64,000 nucleotides of DNA from Meghimatium bilineatum (GCA_034231615.1 CM067317.1:19241379-19305378), one strand, 5' to 3'; counted from the first letter of the stretch, positions 34,580 through 46,087 are shown. Notes: generated by a model from the sequence alone, not told the origin. Made by a program: numbers and translations.

Positions 34580-35495
34580 TCCCCCCCCCCTCCTTTTCGC
34601 CATCCTATAAATTTCACATACCTCGGTTGTAGTTTCGGGTCTGCTTCCTTCCGCCATAGACTTTGACTCCTGTATTTTCATTATCCACCTTCACTAGTGC
34701 CCTTTTCTCTGGCACAGTCTTCCCACGTCTTCCTATATCAGCCTTCGTCTTTTTGATACCTTCCTACGACACACTTTCCCGTTATGCTTCCCTCCTTTTC
34801 AGCTCTGCCGTACCTTCTCCCTGGGCACCCTCCCACCGCCGCATTCCTTCCTTGTTTGACATATTTCATTTTAGTTTGGGGCTCACGTCGATCTGCTAGT
34901 TTCACTTCTCTATCGCTATCTATCTATCTCTCTCTCTCTCTCTATCTCTCTATCTCTCTCTTTCTCGCTTCTTCATTTACCCGCTATTCGTTTTCGTTCC
35001 TTCTCAGCCCCCTTCTCACTTTTTATCTGTTATTATAGACCATTTTATTCGAGCAATGTTTACGGATGCCTGCACGTTTTGGCGACTACGGCCCTGCATT
35101 ACGCTTAGGTTCTTCCTTGCCACGCATTCTCTATATTTCTTGTCTGTGATTCATCGAGACTTTGCCTATTGAAGTTTTATTGCCTCTTATAGCCTGGGGA
35201 TGGTCTTTCTGTCTCTGTGTCCTTGAACGTTTAGTAACAGGCCACAAATTGCTATTTAACTTGTTGGCACCAATTGACACTCTCTTTTCACACCCAGCTA
35301 CTACGGAGCTAAGTCATTTGCATTACCATTGTTATTGTATTTGAATTATGTCTTATATATATTTCCAATTTTCTGTGCACTTACTTAGCACTTTCATCTT
35401 TCTCTCATACTCTCTTTTACGTGTCGCTGTGTCTTGTTGTTAGGTTGTTTTATGACTTATTTTGGTAACACATAACAATTTTTGTTCATTTTGAT
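34580..35495. repeat. Right arm of the large inverted repeat
   Basis: Reverse complement of 33690-31923 without the inserted RTE. It contains a CTATCTCTCT-rich simple stretch at 34913-34972 and ends CATTTTGATAC at about 35495, matching the left end TATCAAAATG. No protein motif. Confidence 0.8.
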
Positions 35496-35559
35496 ACTTA
35501 TATCAGAAAGAGTCACCAGTTTTGAATACATTGTTTCTCTTATCAACAGTATCAGTGAT

Positions 35560-36080
35560 TGGTATGAAGAAGTCAGAAGGTGGTTGGCTATCGCGTCAAA
35601 GAAGCTAGTAGAAATGAAAATATATGGCTGACCTGGCTCAAAAGAACAAAACTAACATTCCTAAGAGCTTGCATATTCCCAGTGGCAATATATGGGTGTG
35701 AATCCTGGACAAGCCCTAACGAAGTCAAAAATAAAATAGTTGCAGTTAAATAAATGTTACAGAAAAATCCTCAGAATACCATGAACCCAAATGACCACCA
35801 ATGTAGTCATCCTGAGATAAATGAATGTAAAAGAAAAGTGGCTAAACAGCTTGGTTCTTTCCAGAAAACTACAATGTTTTGGCAACATGAAACGCTATGA
35901 CAGCCTAGAGAAGACAATAATGGATGGGTGAATGCCAGGCGGGCGAACAAGAGGCAGACCAAGAAGAAGATGAACGCAAGACAACAGAGACCACCTGAAC
36001 AGAAGCAGGAAGACTAGCTCAAGATCGACAGAAATTTCGAAAGGCTATGATGACTTTTGCATCCTATTCAGGATATGCTA
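35560..36080 (+). pseudogene. RTE-type LINE C-terminal fragment
   Basis: The forward strand reads RTKLTFLRACIFPVAIYGCE and SWTSPNEVKNKIVAV, then KILRIPWT and EKTIMDGWMPGGRTRGRPRR with frame changes. This matches the tail of the 361-3330 and 12768-13640 elements (FPVATYGCETWT..., RGRPRRRW). Truncated at both ends. Confidence 0.85.
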
Positions 36081-36094
36081 CCTGATGATGTCAC

Positions 36095-36260
36095 TCCGTG
36101 TGCACAAATCTACTTTCTATTGCAATTCGGTACATTATGAACATTCATGTCACCTCGTGTTTATAAATCTACTATTACATTTCTGTACATTATAAATACC
36201 CCTGTCACCTCGTGTTTATAAATTACATTCTACTGCATTTCTGAACATTATAAAACATAG
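36095..36260. repeat. About 55-bp tandem repeat, 3 units
   Basis: The words CACCTCGTGTTTATAAAT and ACATTTCTGTACATTATAAA recur three times with small changes. Confidence 0.75.
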
Positions 36261-36940
36261 CTTTTGTCCTATGCCAGTTTCAATTCCATTCTTCGACGTA
36301 TTCTCTAGTATTATGATATTTTTCAACCACATTTACGTCTCACCACACAGCTATCTCTCTGAATAACACCGTTTTTAGCAATGTCTCTTGTCAGTAAATG
36401 CAGATAACGTGGCGATTCAAAGAGAATTTTACAAAAGAACAATTACAGGTGTCAGGATATAGATTGAGACACTCAAAGCAGCATTTGGTTGTGTTTCTAT
36501 AACCTAGTTTACCATTACACTTACTCTCTCAAACTCTTTATCTATACATGGAAAATTTCAAAACAGATGACTTGATACGAGTAATGAAATAAAAACGTGC
36601 GAGTATGCTGGATTTTAACAATGACACAAACTCCTCAGTTGTGATCCTTTAGTGAATACTCTTTCACAATTAAATAACAAAACGTTCAATATATCATATC
36701 CAACCGTCTGAATGAGGCACACCAAGCAATCATCTGTAAGGGTGCTATACAAATTTGATGTAACAAAGAAAGAGCTGACAGGTTTACATGCAAAAGAGAA
36801 TTAATTTTTTGCATGATAAAACCAGCAGCAATCGATCTTCGTTCATAGACGATTTGTGTAGTTATATTACTAACAAATAAGCAATTAGCAGGAACATGAC
36901 AGAAAGAATCAAGACTAGAAACGAAGAAGGCTTCATAATT
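36260..36940. other. No recognisable feature
   Basis: AT-rich; a reverse frame at 37051-36686 overlaps the next repeat and has no motif. Confidence 0.4.
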
Positions 36941-36947
36941 AAATTCG

Positions 36948-37225
36948 TATCGCCCGTGTGTTGCCGGGGCCCGAAAGGGGAGCAAAGAATAGCAACACGC
37001 ATGTCGTAAAAGGCGAATAAGGAGGTTATGGGATGGAGTTGGATGTCCCATCCCATATAGGGTCAGTGACCCAAAGCCATGCTGAAGTCCGATGTGTCAG
37101 GCCGAAAGGCGCAGATATAACAGCAATGCTGTAAACCATGACACAACGCATTCCATTCTCCGGACTACATCCTGCTAATCTGCAGGAGTTTGAGAACGAA
37201 CGCAGAAGAAGAAGAATTTCGTGTT
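36948..37225 (+). repeat. AAG-tailed dispersed repeat, longest copy
   Basis: It starts near GTGTGTTGCCGGGGCCCGAA, passes CGCATGTCGTAAAAGGCGAA, GTCAGTGACCCAAAGCCATG and GACACAACGCATTCCATTCT, and ends GGAGTTTGAGAACGAACGCA plus (GAA)n. No open frame is shared among copies. Other copies: 38990-39155, 42480-42735, 44126-44290, 56005-56165, 59318-59445, with scraps at 12335 and 19370. The (GAA)n tail suggests LINE-mobilised, SINE-like spread. Confidence 0.75.
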
Positions 37226-37449
37226 ATTCGACTGTAGCGTTTTGTGCATTAACATTCGTCGTTTGAATAAAAAAGACAACACTGGTGGTCGGCCAATGAC
37301 CAGGGTTTTCCATGTTTTATTGAGAGAATACCGGTTTTGGATGATGTGTCAAATTGTCCTGAAAAACGTCATCATGACCCAAAAATATCACCGGTTCACA
37401 TACAATATGTGGATTTGGTCATTTAATATGTACCGTTTGTGGTGACGTG

Positions 37450-37960
37450 CACTACTTTTAACTGCAGACGTGAGTTCAATTGAGTTCAGTCAGATCTATC
37501 TGACCATCAAAAATAATAGATTCTGTAATTCAGCGAGAAGATTTCTCATAATAAGATTAGTTTACATGAATGAATTTGTGCAGAAATGTATAACTGATAA
37601 CATGCGTGTACGCAATGCAATCAACACAAAGATAAATGATCAACTACAGAAACAAGTGCAGGAATCTAAATATACTGGGATATTTTTTATAGACGACGGA
37701 AGAAAGGATAGAGAGATGGAGACAAGAATTCAAAACGACAACTACGTAAATAATGAATTTACACAAATATTGAGACACACATCTATCCCGACGCGATGGA
37801 AACCAAATGGCAAATCATAAACTCAATCTTCATACCAACATTGTTCTATCAATGTGAGATATGGACACTAACAAAAGAACAAGAGAGAGCTAATTTCGTG
37901 TGTAATGATATGTCTAGGAAAAGCAGCAAACAACATGAAGAGATCATGTGAGGAATGTAG
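37450..37960 (+). pseudogene. RTE-type LINE fragment, post-RT region
   Basis: The forward frame 37470-37820 reads NDQLQKQVQESKYTGIFFID and DGRKDREMETRIQNDNYVNN, then TQILRHTSIP. After a shift it reads IINSIFIPTLFYQCEIWTLT and KEQERANF. This is the FKYLG...IFPTLLYGCETWTLT region of this LINE class. It is interrupted at about 37965 by an I-like copy and probably resumes at 38690. Confidence 0.82.
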
Positions 37961-37964
37961 AGAT

Positions 37965-38690
37965 TACAATAACTGTCAGTAAACAGGGGGGGGGGAGGAT
38001 GTGATTATATACACTGATGGATCTGTGATTAGACATGTCCACAGTTGTTAAGCCTTCACAGCTCAGTGTGCACATAAAACGATCAGGGAGGAGAGTGTGA
38101 CCTTTGCTTTGACCGTGACCATGGAGTACCATGACTATGGATATTATGGAAGTGACCAGAGCATTTGAGTGGGTAGCACACATAAGGTAACACAGGTATG
38201 CATCTTGAGTGACTATGAGTATGATTAGTAAGGTAGAAGTGGGTCTCGTTCGCGAACAGTGGATTGAGAACTTGAGAAAGTTGAGGTTGAAAGTAGTTAC
38301 GTTTATTTTCGTGCCGTGACATGTGGATGATCGAGGCAATGAAAGAGAAGATCAACTAGCGTCGTGCGTGATTGTGGCAGAGGGCGATGGGGCAATGGAT
38401 CGAGCTGACGTTTTCAACTGCATAAGAGATATAGCACGCGAGAGTGAGACTACTGTGGATGATGATTCCTTTTCAATGGTCAGGTTTAAAGGTTAGTTTT
38501 GCAATGCGGTGTTGCTAGAAGTGAACATTTTGGTGGGCGCAGAAGAATGATGGTCAACCAGCAGAGGACTGGTACTGTCAGCAGAAGTGTAATAGCGGAT
38601 ACACTCAAGGAGAGATCGGAACAACTATAGATGTGTCCAGTTTGCAGTAATGATAATCCGACGACTAACTAACTAACAAGAACTGTTTGA
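37965..38690 (+). mobile_element. I/Nimb-like LINE 3' fragment with RNase H
   Basis: The forward strand reads DVIIYTDGSVIRHVHSC (RNase H first Asp, near 38010), TIREESVTFA, VCILSDYEYD, VTFIFVP*HVDDRGNEREDQ and GAMDRADVFNCIRD. It ends in the shared 3' terminus CGACTAACTAACTAAC at 38660-38676. A poly-G run lies near its 5' limit (37986). AACTGT near both ends is a weak TSD candidate. Confidence 0.85.
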
Positions 38691-38880
38691 ACAACAACAG
38701 TGGTCACCTATGTTTAAAATCATAACCTCAAATGGTTCGGCGACTTACAGATAATGTACCCACACTGGCCAGTAGCAAGAGAATACAACGTGTGAATGAA
38801 GCCAACACGAGGCAATGGAAGACCAGGTCAAATAGTGGATTGAAAGAGATACCAACATTCTAACATCACAATATTACTGC
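38690..38880 (+). pseudogene. RTE-type LINE C-terminus, probable continuation of 37450-37960
   Basis: Read with one shift: ELFEQQQ, then LKWFGDLQIMYPHWPVARE, and MKPTRGNGRPGQIVD, matching the usual ...IEKQQ.KWFGHL.RM...P.RG.GRPR tail. It lies directly after the I-like insertion, so the two RTE pieces are probably one element. Confidence 0.6.
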
Positions 38881-38989
38881 ATATTAAGCAACGAAACGTG
38901 TTGTATACCGAAAACCGATCGTAACTCATCCTGCTACACCTTACAGCAAAATACAGAAAAGGCAATAGATAGTTATATGCTTTATCTTC

Positions 38990-39155
38990 TTCTTCAGCGT
39001 TCATTCTCAAATTCCTGCTGGATCTTTGTTGTAACAGGATCATGATCCATTCTAGATTTCCAGCAGGATATAATCCGGAGAAAGGAAATGCGTTGTGTCG
39101 CCGTTTTATTTGTGTCAGTGGCCCGACGCATCCGTCTTCGGTGGTACATGCTTTA
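38990..39155 (-). repeat. AAG-tailed dispersed repeat
   Basis: (TTC)n then AGCGTTCATTCTCAAATTCC and GGATCATGATCC, ending CCCGACGCATCCGTCTTCGG. Very similar to the copies at 44126 and 56005, same orientation. Confidence 0.8.
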
Positions 39156-39159
39156 TCTG

Positions 39160-39400
39160 GAGTTAAAATGGAGTAAAAAAAATTATGTTCTCACGTTTTG
39201 TAGGTTATAATTAACTATCAGCTTGATACTTTTCGGATAATTCACCAGTCCTACGTCATTTCCCTTCAATCTCGTTTTAAACTAATTCGGGCGAATTAAC
39301 TGACAATTACCATCAGTTTTCATCCAACCCTTTCACATCATCATTTCTGAGTAAAATAAATGAACAAATAGAAATATTTCGCTGGGTTATTCTATGAATG
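39160..39400. other. No recognisable feature
   Basis: Short AT-rich interval before the next retrotransposon insertion. Confidence 0.4.
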
Positions 39401-39410
39401 AACCTGGTTC

Positions 39411-40130
39411 ACATGAAATCACATGAAATTTCATGTGATTGCGGGGCTTAGTACGCAGAAAATGGTTGGCAATCGTAAACGCCCTAAATCATCAGAAGTG
39501 CCTGGGCCTTCATTGCTCAAAGGTGGGGGGGGGAACCATCAGAGAGGAAAGTGGTGCTTTCGCTCAGACCACAAGCAGCATGACAATGGAGGTTTTCACA
39601 GTAACCAAAGCTTTGCAACGGGTCTTCTTGAAGACTTTCTGCGAGCATGCCTGCATACTCAGTGACTCGATTAGCATAATTATGAAAGTTCAGGCAAGAT
39701 ACATTCGGGAACAGTGGCTGGATGCAGTGAAGAATTCATGTATGCGTAAAATGACTTTCATTTTTGTGCCGAGACATGCGGGAGTCCGGGGTAATGAGAG
39801 AGCATATAGTTTGGCCGCACACGCTGCTACTTCGGCTGGTGGTGGAGCGATGGATCGAGCAGACATTTTGAACGCCCTACGGGAAAACGCACAAGCAAAT
39901 GACTGTATAAGTGACAATAAGTCTTGTTCCATGACTAGAATAAAGTAATTTCGTTTGAAATGTGGTATCGCTAGAACGGAGCGGTTTCTCGGGCAAGAAA
40001 GAATGATGGTCAATCAACTGCGTACTGGGGCCGTTAATCAACGTGTAATGGCGGCTACACTCAAGGAGAGATCGGAGCACCTATGGACTTGTCCGGAGTG
40101 CAATGACAATGATCCAACGACTAACTAACT
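39411..40130 (+). mobile_element. I/Nimb-like LINE 3' fragment with RNase H and CPEC tail, best preserved
   Basis: An open frame (39439-39948) reads GTIREESGAFAQTTSSMTME, EHACILSDSISIIMKVQARY, KMTFIFVPRHAGVRGNERAY and GGAMDRADILNALRENAQAN. After one stop come ERMMVNQLRTGAVNQRVMAA and LKERSEHLWTCPECNDNDPT. The 3' end is (CTAA)n. AACCTGGTTC flanks it at 39401-39410 and 40131-40140 (part of the right copy may be tail). A perfect 24-bp palindrome (39417-39440) sits at its 5' end. 5'-truncated. Confidence 0.9.
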
Positions 40131-40309
40131 AACCTGGTTCCATTCCCGTCGGAGTTAAGATTGATTAAAAAAAAATTCATCCTCATACTTAAATTTCTTC
40201 TGGCAATTTGTTATCGTTAATCGAGATTTTTTACTTTTAAAAACTGATCACCCTGCTTTTAATAAACATGATATGTGTTTGTGTACGAACAGATATAGAT
40301 TATTACTAC

Positions 40310-40380
40310 TGACATACTTCGACCGGATTCAAACCCAGTTGGTCCAGATGATAGCCACAGCTTACTGAAAGAAACTAACT
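40310..40380 (-). mobile_element. Possible tRNA-derived SINE head
   Basis: The reverse strand has a box B-like GGGTTTGAATCC and, about 35 bp upstream, GTGGCTATCATC as a possible box A. No acceptor stem; low confidence. Confidence 0.3.
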
Positions 40381-40765
40381 TTTGTAGAAATAATTTAAGT
40401 ATTGTTCAGTTTTGCGGACCTCAAAAGGACTATTAAAAAATAACCCGTAGGTGCGGCGCCGTTAATCTTTACCTCCGGCAGAAGCGCAGAATACCAAAGC
40501 AACACAAAGAATGGTCGGCAACTCTAGCTATTGTTAAAGGTATTTAAAACTAGGATGGCAAAAATCTAAACACCGCGGGGGGAATTGCTACACTACTATA
40601 CGAGACAGTGTAAAACGTACCTGACGCCACTGGTACTTCCCACGCCGCTTAACCAAGAATGATTTCTACCAGTAGTTGAAGACAAAATGTATTGTTTTTT
40701 TAAATATATTTCCTACAGGACATTAAATATTGTGTATGTAATACACAATATGAGGAGCATATCCA

Positions 40766-40952
40766 GGGCCGGATCTAGACTTGATAGGACCCTAAGCTAA
40801 ATTGAGATACGAGGACATAAGCTATTTGAGATATTGGGTCCTTTAACGATTAAGAATATATAGATAGTGTAATAAAAAATGTTTTGGGGGCCCCAAAAAA
40901 GTGTGGGCCCTAAGCTACAGCTTGTTTAGCTTATAGGTAAATTTGGCACTTA
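40766..40952 (+). mobile_element. hAT-like MITE
   Basis: It begins CAGGGCCGGATCTAGACTTG and ends TAGGTAAATTTGGCACT, imperfect inverted ends. Inside is the symmetrical GGGGGCCCC block with CCTAAGCT words on both sides. Matches from memory a very common animal MITE with the CAGGGCCGGATTTA end. Non-coding. Confidence 0.6.
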
Positions 40953-40984
40953 AAATATCCTATTTAGGATGTAGCCATCAAACC

Positions 40985-41150
40985 AGCATTTTGGGGCTGT
41001 GGTGATTTTCTAGGCAATATAAATACGATCAATAGTTTGCCTACGCTGTTTGAATGACCCGGATGAACAATTGTCTGTGGTGGGATTCGATCACAGTACT
41101 TAAACATCACAGACGGGATCTGTACCTAGCAGCAGCAGAGCTGGACTTGT
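40985..41150 (-). mobile_element. Possible tRNA-derived SINE
   Basis: The reverse strand has TGATCGAATCCCACC (box B-like, near 41088-41102) and GCTGCTAGGTACAG as a possible box A upstream. The downstream body is unassigned. Confidence 0.35.
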
Positions 41151-41346
41151 ATGTACTACTTTCATAAAATTCATTTTTTCCCATTTAAATTTTAATGAAC
41201 ACATGTACCAATTTCATCATTGGTTATAAAATTATAAACAGTAGTGTGATTTTATTGACAATCAATACAAACTAATACTGCTGTAAAACTTTATGGAAAA
41301 AAACGTAAACACAACGTAAAATATGTAAGGAAAAAAAAACGAAAGA

Positions 41347-41728
41347 ACAGTCATCCCTAGCTACTTCGCGGTTCATTTATCGCGACCTCAGTACATCGCG
41401 GATTTCTAAAAACATATTTACAGTATGTACACTTTAGTTACATCTATGTTACACACACACACACGTATCATATTTATATTATTTATACATTATTTTATGT
41501 ATGTTATTTATACTATTAATATTTTATTTACATGTTTGAAACTATTCTTTAATGTTCTAATGATAATATATGCACTTATATGGTTTTATATACAGTTATT
41601 GATATTATACATACACAAAAAATGTAGGTGTGTTAAAAATTAGAGGATGACACTGCTTCGCGGTTTTTCACTTATGACAGTTGGTTCTGGTCCCTATTAA
41701 CCGCGATAACTAAGAGATGACTATCTGA
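41347..41728. mobile_element. pogo/Tigger-like MITE with terminal inverted repeats
   Basis: The left end is ACAGTCATCCCTAGCTACTT then CGCGGTTCATT; the right end is TTAACCGCGATAACTAAGAG then ATGACTAT, whose reverse complement matches the left end. CGCGGTT words and the body without transposase fit a pogo-type (Tc1/mariner) MITE. The short frame 41425-41643 is AT-rich filler. Confidence 0.75.
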
Positions 41729-41744
41729 TTTCATTGACAGTAGC

Positions 41745-42300
41745 ATTAAATGTATTAATAGTTAAATTGCGATAAGCAATAGTTGCAATGATTTCATCAC
41801 TAGTTTAATTGTGTATAGTAATAGTTGCATTGATTTTTATCAATAGTTAAATTGCAATAAGCAATAGTTGCAATGATTTCACCAATAGTTAAATTGCACT
41901 AAACACTAGTTACATTGATTTTATCAATAGTTAAACTTCCATAATCAATAGTTACATTGATTTTATCAATAGTTGAACTTCGATAATCAATAGTTACATT
42001 GATTTTATCAATAGTTGAACTTCGATAATCAATATTGATTTTATCAATAGTTAAACTTCGATAATCAATAATTACATTGATTTTATCAATAGTTAAACTT
42101 CGATAATAAATAGTTACATTGATTTTATCAATAGTTGAACTTCAATAATCAATAGTTACAATGATTTTATCAATAGTTAAACTTCGATAATCAATAGTTA
42201 CAATGATTTTATCAATATTTAAACTTCGATAATCAATAGTTACAATGATTTTATCAATAGTTAAACTTCGATAATCAATAGTTACAATGATTTAATGAAT
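41745..42300. repeat. 42-bp minisatellite, about 13 units
   Basis: The unit is GATTTTATCAATAGTTAAAC plus TTCGATAATCAATAGTTACA and TT. Right-hand units are most uniform; left units are older. It begins right after the pogo-like MITE. Confidence 0.93.
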
Positions 42301-42479
42301 CTATAATTTTTTTATCCATAATTGGATCGAGTGTCTAAATAGTGCTCCTCTTTGCTATTTTTATTATCCACAGTTTATTCAGCTATGAGAACATCTGGAT
42401 GGACTGAAGAGTGTTCATTTTGTTACTTGATAACGATATTTTTAGCAAGAATCCTGGAAACTTGGATACAATTGATACA

Positions 42480-42735
42480 TTAGATGTTCCTTTAAAGTCC
42501 GTGTGTTGCTGGGGTCTGATAAGGAAGCGTGGAATACTGCTACCTCTCATGTATTCCGCAAGAGACGACTAAGGACATTTCGAAGTGCACTTAGTTTCCT
42601 CATTTCATAGATGTTTAAAGTTATCTTGAAGCAATACTGAAGTTAGATGTAACCATAGCATAAATCATTCCGTTCTTTAGACAAAATCCGGAAAATTTGT
42701 ATGGGTTTGAGACCAACGCAGAAGAGGAAGAAGTT
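42480..42735 (+). repeat. AAG-tailed dispersed repeat, diverged copy
   Basis: GTCCGTGTGTTGCTGGGGTC, TCCGCAAGAGACGACTAAGG and GACCAACGCAGAAGAGGAAG keep the order of the 36948-37225 copy. Confidence 0.6.
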
Positions 42736-42739
42736 ATGT

Positions 42740-43687
42740 TGCCAGTTTTAAAACATTTAAAAAAGAAGCACTGCTTGCTGAAATCGAAATACTGTCTAGT
42801 TGTCCGGCAAAGCTGACCAATGAAACAATTGTTTCACATTTTACCTCTCATCAGTGTACAACGTTCAAACAAATGTGTCAATAAATGCATAGGCCTACGA
42901 AATATTTTGTGCATTTACTGTGTTGTAACAGGTTCAATATAGTTTCTCCTCGCAATTTTCTAATACTGTGTATATTTCTGTCTATGAGCGAATCGCATAA
43001 TATAGTTTATATGTGTGTTTCTGTTGAATTCTTAAATTCAATTCGGTCAAACTTTGAATTCTCAGAAGTAGGCCTAACGAACGCTCGGAATACTGTCATC
43101 GTTGATCTCTGTATATAAAGTCTATTTTACAACAAAATGATGTCGGCCAACATTACAAGATTTCGTCAGCCGTTAGATTCCTGAGATTCCCTTTTGGTTT
43201 TTGGACCTCAAATCCCAGATAAATTTGTGTGTGTTTGTCTTTAAATAGTAGAAAAGAGGTGCAAACCGTTGGCACAGTTTGTTTGTTTACTATTTGAAAT
43301 GTATTCCGTAAAACTTTCGACTTTTGATAAATATGTTTGTTTGATTTGTAAGAAGTGCAATTTATTTTCTTCCAACATTCTTCCTACACATTGATATTTG
43401 TATGACACAAATAGCGGTCGTTTTCGTTCATTCTACAAGACATGACTCTTTCTAGAGACATGGATTTGTACAATTTATGTACGAAATATCGTTCTTTTAT
43501 GTAAGTAGACTCTTTTAGGCGTTGCTTTATTGTACAGCACAGTGTTATTATTACTATTGTGTAGTGGAAAGACATTTTGTAAAAATATATTTTAATACGC
43601 CTAATGATATATCGACAACTTCTAATTCTACACACGACTCCAAATATATTGGTCACTAGTGTAAGTAAGCTGATAAGTCTAACTGTA

Positions 43688-43690
<3 letters not shown>
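42740..43690. other. No recognisable feature
   Basis: AT-rich. Short frames (42885-43118 forward, 43656-43384 reverse) have no motif. Confidence 0.4.

Positions 43691-43691
<1 letters not shown>

Positions 43692-43766
<75 letters not shown>
43692..43766. repeat. (AT)n microsatellite
   Basis: About 37 pure AT dinucleotides. Confidence 0.95.
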
Positions 43767-43769
<3 letters not shown>

Positions 43770-43799
43770 GTAATAGCTAATATTAATAAACTAAATGTA

Positions 43800-44112
43800 T
43801 GTAAAATAAACTAAAGTGAACAAACTTCTGACTTTAAATACCTGAGAAGTAGGAACTACGAGATATTCACAAAAAACGGAAAATTAGACATTGAAGAAAT
43901 TGAGACAAGATGACGGAAAGCAAAAGTAGTGATGTGTCAGCTATTACGATTGCCATTACTGCTCACCCAAAGATCACAAAGGAAGTTAAGAAACACATGG
44001 TAAACAGTATTTTTATACCAACACTTTGCTATCAATGTCAAACATGGGTGCTGACAGTATACCAGCAGAATCAGACCTACAAGAGAATGCATTTAAAAAT
44101 GCTTAGAAGTAA
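43800..44112 (+). pseudogene. RTE-type LINE fragment, post-RT region
   Basis: The forward strand reads FKYLRSRNYEIFTKNGKLDI and EEIETR, then after a shift HPKITKEVKKHMVNSIFIPT and LCYQCQTWVLTVYQQNQTYK, homologous to 37560-37900. Cut at the AAG-tailed repeat that starts at 44126. Confidence 0.82.
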
Positions 44113-44125
44113 TTATAATGAGTTA

Positions 44126-44290
44126 TTCTTCTTCTTCAGAGTTCATTCTCAAACTCCTGCTGGATCTCTCTTGTAACAGGACCATGATCCATTCTAGATT
44201 TCCAGCAGGATATATTCTAAAGAATGGAGATGCGTTGTGTCGCCGTTTTATTTGCGCCAATGGTCCGACACATCCGTCTTCGACAGTTGA
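44126..44290 (-). repeat. AAG-tailed dispersed repeat
   Basis: (TTC)n then AGAGTTCATTCTCAAACTCC, GACCATGATCC and CCGACACATCCGTCTTCG. Nearly the same limits as the copies at 38990 and 56005. Confidence 0.8.
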
Positions 44291-45600
44291 TAATGAGTGA
44301 AGTGTCAGATGACTGTCTGTATTGAATGTGTGTACAGCATACAACTCGAAAGCTGTAAAGTAAGAATCCCCTTTATTCCGTCGATGAATACATAACGCGT
44401 AGCAAGACCGCCCATGAGGATAGCAAAAAAGAATACATAAGCAATTACTCATTCAAACATTATGCATGTTATCATGCTGTCGGAGATGAATAACAGTAAA
44501 TATCGATAGTTGTAGGCTGAAGTTGGGTATAACAATAATCAATAAGGTTCTTGATGTTTGTATGCTGAAGTATCGTATTACAATAATGCAGGACACTATC
44601 GTCTACACAAAATGTCGTCGGGAAATAGAATCATCTGCTTTAGGCATAAATGATATTATAGAATCATTTAAAAAAAACTGCAACTTATTTATGTACTGTT
44701 ATGTAGTAGCAAATATTAAAACTAATGACGGTGCTCATTGTACTTTCAGTATTCTGTTGCTTCCACGGTAGCCATGAAAACATCATATCTGTTAGACCTA
44801 ACATCAACAATCATTAAAAATGGAGTGCCTCAAGTAAACATTTAACTGCGAGAACAATGAGTTCTCACTGTCTGATTGCTAATCATGTCGCAGTGTTGTA
44901 TCGGCAAAACCTCACCTGGCTACGCTGTGATCTCTATTTAGCACATACATTAATGAGTTCACCTATTCCAGATGAAGAATCCCGAAACATCGAGCTACAC
45001 TTCCATTTGTGACGATTGAGAATCAACACAACAAATTTTTGAAAACATCATGATTGAAAGAATGTATAGCCATTAATTGTGTTTCTTATTCACCCCGTGC
45101 AACGCCGGGTATTGATTCTAGTAACTATCTATATTCATTCATTCATTTTACTTTTGCGCTGAAGTTAGCGCATATGGCAGAGGTCAGATCTCTCCAATTC
45201 TGTCTGTTCAAAGTTATTCTGCGCAATCCTTGAATAGTATGGATATTGATTGTTTTACTTTCTCCAAGTATTGTTCTTCTGAGTGTTTCTTTCGGTCTAC
45301 CCCTAGCTATATATATATATATAATTTATAAAGAGGTATCCGTAGACATTAATATTATTTCATTGATCCTGCAAAGTAAAAGATTGGGATATGCTAACAT
45401 AGGCTCTATGGAGGTAAGGTGCAATGTTTGTGTGTAACGGCGATGGTTCAGGGTTCAAATACAGCGGCAGGAAATTGTGCATCCGGACGGGACCGTTCAG
45501 AAAGCAATTGTAAACTATTGAACGTAAGTATATTGCAAAAAAAATCAATGCAGCCAAAAAATACTGGGTTCTTGGCTATATCATGAATAGGATATGCTGC
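44290..45600. other. No recognisable gene; short (TA)n at 45307-45322
   Basis: Mixed AT-rich DNA. 45120-45300 is slightly more complex. GATGAAGAATCCCGAAACAT near 44971 resembles a hammerhead-like core but lacks the full CTGATGA. Confidence 0.4.
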
Positions 45601-45601
45601 C

Positions 45602-45911
45602 ACTTATATTATATCCTAGATGCACTCAAACATAGAATCGATACTACAATACCAATGTTAATGTCTTATATTATATCCTAGATGCACTCAAACATAGAAT
45701 CGATACTACAATACCAATGTTAATGTCTTATATTATATCCTAGATGCACTCAAATATAGAATCGATACTACAATACCAATGTTAATGTCTTATATTATAT
45801 CCTAGATGCACTCAAATATAGAATCGATACTACAATACCAATGTTAATGTCTTATATTATATCCTAGATGCACTCAAACATATAATCGATACTACAATAC
45901 CAATGTTAATG
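45602..45911. repeat. 62-bp minisatellite, 5 copies
   Basis: The unit is CTTATATTATATCCTAGATG, CACTCAAACATAGAATCGAT, ACTACAATACCAATGTTAAT and GT. Copies differ at only a few bases, so the expansion is recent. Confidence 0.95.
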
Positions 45912-46087
45912 TTTTTATCAAAATTGTTTTGTTAATAATGCTAATAACTACCATATGACGCTGCATGAAACAACTATTTTGTAGTATATATTTACTGTTT
46001 GCTAGACTACTTTAAAAAATAGATCCGTCTTATGCTAACTAATATCCACCCAATGACTCTGTGCATAGTACATGAATGAAACTTCAG

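Noticed and set aside
44960-45000. Second hammerhead-like motif (GATGAAGAATCCCGAAAC)
   Set aside because: Lacks the CTGATGA core and a stem II; probably chance.
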